This document shows, piece after piece, positions 61,762 to 64,000 of a stretch of 64,000 bases of DNA; the first letter of the stretch is position 1; each line of letters opens with the position of its first letter. The translations under genes and the position numbers were made by a program. The notes below the pieces were generated by a model. That model did not search any database, was not told the DNA's origin, and saw only the letters and a program-made list of their open reading frames with translations. This DNA is from Microvirga sp. GTDB taxonomy: Bacteria > Pseudomonadota > Alphaproteobacteria > Rhizobiales > Beijerinckiaceae. The DNA lies in the NCBI RefSeq assembly GCF_014699075.1, contig NZ_JACXAB010000008.1:142162-206161 (forward strand), written 5' to 3'.

Positions 61762-63819
61762 ATGGCCTGGAAGCGCGTTCAACCGAGGATCGACCCCATT
61801 CCCCGGTCTGTTGTCGATCCATATTCCTACTGGGCCCTGGGTCCAGGTTTGCAGGATTTCCGGCTGCCATCGGTCGCAGAACAGAGCGTTCCGGTCCTCC
61901 TGCGCCGCAAAGCAGCGTCATGGGACGAAGAGTCATGGGCGCTCTGGCGAGACGCTGTTGAAGACCCTGACATGCCGGAGCAGCCGCCTCGTGACGCGGA
62001 ACCCTTCGACGTCCGGTTTCTACCCCTCACAAAGACGCTTAGGCTGATCGAGCACTGGAAATTCCGCCGCTTCTTCCAAACCTTGGAGCGCTTCACCCTG
62101 GGTCCGCCCCTACCCTCCTCATCGGTTGCCCTGTCAGGCTCGAAAGGAACTCGTCCGCTTCATTCCGCGTCACAGACGATTACATCAGGCACCGTCATCA
62201 TCGGAATCATCGACGACGGTATTCCCTTTGCCCACGAACGCTTTCGCAAGCCTGACGGCTCGACCCGGGTCGAGTCTGTATGGGTGCAGCATGGCGCCGC
62301 CGTCAACGTACCGATCGGTTTCGACAACGGGTTCGAGATCCCCAAAACGGAAATCGACAACCTGCTTGCAACCTGCCGAAAGGGGAACTTCATCGATGAA
62401 GATGAGATCTACCGTCGCGCCGGTGTCGCCGATTTTGCGCTCGAGGGTCGCAAGAGCCAAGCATGGCGCGCCTCTCATGGCGCCCACGTGATGGACCTCG
62501 CCTGTGGGTGGGATCCGGATGAGGCGCCGGACTGGCGGATCATCTGCGTTCAACTGCCAACTGCAACAACGGCCAACTCGTCCGGAGCCAGTCTGGCGCC
62601 TTATGCTGTCAAAGGTTTGGAGTACATCCGCAACATGGCCCAAGCGATTGCGGGACCCGGCCAAAGCCTGCCGATTGTGGTGAACTTCAGCTACGGGCTG
62701 CTCGCCGGTCCCCATGATGGCACCCACGCGATCGAACTGGCCTTCGACGATATCCTGCGCGAGCTCAACACCACGCATGGCAACAAGCCGATGCGGGTCG
62801 TCATTCCCTCCGGCAACAGCCATCTGGCCCGTGCTCATCCGACTGTTTCGTTCCAAGCCGCGGGCGATGAGACGGTCTTACCCTTGAGGCTGCTCCCTGA
62901 CGATCTCACGCCGAGTTTCGTCGAGATCTGGCTTCCTCCTGCCGCGGCGAAAGGCAACCGGGTTGAGCTGACCATTGCAACACCACAGGGTGACGTCAGC
63001 CCGCCGCTGCAGGAGAACGACAGCTTTATTCTCCAGTACGAACTTGCTGACAATGTGCTCTGCGAGGCACGATACCATTTCTTCTCTGCATCTTCGGCAC
63101 GCGGGATGTTCCTGATCTCGATGCAACCGACCATGCGGATCGAGTCGGAGAACTCTCCTGTGCCCACCGATCCAGTTGCTCCAGCAGGATTGTGGAACCT
63201 CACTTTGAAAAACCAGGGACTATCGCCGCAGGAAGCCATCGAAGGCTGGGTTCAACGGGACGATGCTCCTGTCGGCTATCGACGCCAGGGACGACAAGCC
63301 TATTTCGATGTTCCCAGCTACGAGATTTATGGCCATGACGGCAGACCTCTCGAAGAGGATGATCCGGCATCCCCCGTGAAGCGCGCGGGCTCGATCAATG
63401 CGATCGCGACCGGCAAGAACACCATCGTCATTGGAGGTCTGCTGCGCAAGGAACTCCGGCCGCCTGTTTATTCCGCAGGCGGGCCAATCACGAAGCCGGC
63501 TGGCGCTACCTCGCTCCATCGCTGCGGGCCCGACGCATTGACTGTGAGCGATGACTCCATCGTTCAATCCGGCGTTCTGGCAGCCGGAACACGCAGCGGC
63601 TCCGTCGTTGCCATGAACGGCACGAGCGTCGCCGCGCCGCTCATCACCCGATGGATCGCCGGTGAACTCGCAGCCGGGCGCCGCGGGAACAGGAGAGCCG
63701 TCTGGAAGCTGGCCTATGATAAGGAAACTGCGCTTCCTCCTCCTGAGCCCTCCCTAGGGAGAGGTGGGGCGGGACGGGCGCCGCTCCCGCGAGTGCGCCC
63801 ATCCAAGATTCAAAGATAA
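61762..63819 (+). CDS. S8 family (subtilisin-like) serine peptidase
   Basis: The 685-residue protein has a full subtilase triad in order: Asp151 (VIIGIIDDGIPFAHERF), His239 (SHGAHVMDLACG) and Ser622 (AMNGTSVAAPLI). About 380 residues separate His and Ser, longer than in minimal subtilisins, and include a beta-rich insert (about 390-520). No signal peptide or obvious inhibitor-like propeptide precedes the domain; the first 140 residues look like a folded partner region (YWALGPGLQDFRLPSVAEQ). It is preceded by the haloperoxidase-like gene, suggesting a functional pair. Cytoplasmic action is inferred from the missing signal. Confidence 0.87.
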   Translation: MAWKRVQPRIDPIPRSVVDPYSYWALGPGLQDFRLPSVAEQSVPVLLRRKAASWDEESWALWRDAVEDPDMPEQPPRDAEPFDVRFLPLTKTLRLIEHWKFRRFFQTLERFTLGPPLPSSSVALSGSKGTRPLHSASQTITSGTVIIGIIDDGIPFAHERFRKPDGSTRVESVWVQHGAAVNVPIGFDNGFEIPKTEIDNLLATCRKGNFIDEDEIYRRAGVADFALEGRKSQAWRASHGAHVMDLACGWDPDEAPDWRIICVQLPTATTANSSGASLAPYAVKGLEYIRNMAQAIAGPGQSLPIVVNFSYGLLAGPHDGTHAIELAFDDILRELNTTHGNKPMRVVIPSGNSHLARAHPTVSFQAAGDETVLPLRLLPDDLTPSFVEIWLPPAAAKGNRVELTIATPQGDVSPPLQENDSFILQYELADNVLCEARYHFFSASSARGMFLISMQPTMRIESENSPVPTDPVAPAGLWNLTLKNQGLSPQEAIEGWVQRDDAPVGYRRQGRQAYFDVPSYEIYGHDGRPLEEDDPASPVKRAGSINAIATGKNTIVIGGLLRKELRPPVYSAGGPITKPAGATSLHRCGPDALTVSDDSIVQSGVLAAGTRSGSVVAMNGTSVAAPLITRWIAGELAAGRRGNRRAVWKLAYDKETALPPPEPSLGRGGAGRAPLPRVRPSKIQR

Positions 63820-63907
63820 AGAATATATCGGCTCTCGTTGCTGAATGCTCAGCGGCAGTAAGCGAAATGAAACTGTGCGGCAGGATCCGAGGTCAGGCCC
63901 GGTGTTC

Positions 63908-64000
63908 TAGATGTTTGATCCCGGGGTTTGATGGTGCATTCTTATCGCCGGAATGGAGGGATGCACGATGGGCCAGGTTCTCGATTGCGAGCGCCACAAC
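63908..64000 (+). mobile_element. Possible left end of an insertion sequence with transposase start
   Basis: After the subtilase stop come about 90 bp without a gene, then a stretch ending in GGAATGGAGGGATGCACG directly before ATG 63969 (MGQVLDCERHN...), cut by the window edge. MGQVL followed by SATT-like residues is, from memory, a common transposase start in Rhizobiales insertion sequences. Here the SATT part would be one base out of frame, so the copy may be frameshifted. Only 32 bases of coding sequence are visible. Confidence 0.35.

Overview
The window looks like a chromosomal stretch of a high-GC alphaproteobacterium, most likely Rhizobiales and plausibly close to Microvirga/Methylobacterium. 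This is an inference from gene families, codon bias towards G/C and the C-terminal YLxxNPDVAAAG-type repeats; no rRNA or other phylogenetic marker is present.

Layout. (1) 1-9921: an oligopeptide-type ABC importer (partial permease and binding protein, minus strand) diverges from a GntR regulator that opens a tightly packed plus-strand operon. The operon encodes a creatininase-family amidohydrolase, a ketopantoate-reductase-like enzyme, an SDR, a polysaccharide-deacetylase-fold amidohydrolase, a DmpA/P1 aminopeptidase and an isoaspartyl peptidase/asparaginase. It reads as an uptake and dismantling pathway for unusual amides or peptides. A scrambled SDR pseudogene and a YbaK-type deacylase follow. 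(2) 9985-21309: a GlpQ phosphodiesterase, then a FadR/GntR regulator divergent from an aldehyde dehydrogenase, a ribose-type sugar ABC importer (binding protein, ATPase, two permeases), an enolase-superfamily sugar-acid dehydratase and a GMC flavoprotein oxidase. Together these form a sugar or sugar-acid catabolic cassette.

(3) 21353-52263 is the notable region. There are two paralogous secretion modules, each with a giant animal-type heme peroxidase carrying RTX calcium repeats (2442 and 3061 aa), a type I secretion ABC exporter and an HlyD-type adaptor on the minus strand. Each module has a divergent NarL-type two-component set: one sensor kinase, one canonical regulator translationally coupled to it, and one regulator with a degenerate receiver. 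A 4,729-bp direct repeat (21124-25852 and 36181-40909), identical everywhere I compared, covers the end of the GMC gene, HlyD, the ABC exporter and the last 429 codons of both peroxidases. Upstream of that point the peroxidases are diverged. This points to a recent duplication or recombination joined at its left end to an MFS-transporter pseudogene. The peroxidases keep the distal His, the distal Arg, the proximal His and both residues that form heme ester bonds in mammalian peroxidases. They resemble the MopA/peroxicin type, some members of which are linked to extracellular Mn(II) oxidation.

(4) 52602-63819: an fdhD plus FdhF/YdeP-type molybdoenzyme pair; a DSD1/D-threonine-aldolase-family enzyme with a His-x-Cys zinc motif; a secreted alpha/beta hydrolase; a class III nucleotide cyclase with a TPR-like region; and a two-gene unit of a vanadium-haloperoxidase/PAP2 protein with a Gly-Gly-Val leader followed by a subtilase. 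The right edge (from about 63908) looks like the start of an insertion sequence. I saw no tRNA, rRNA or CRISPR array.
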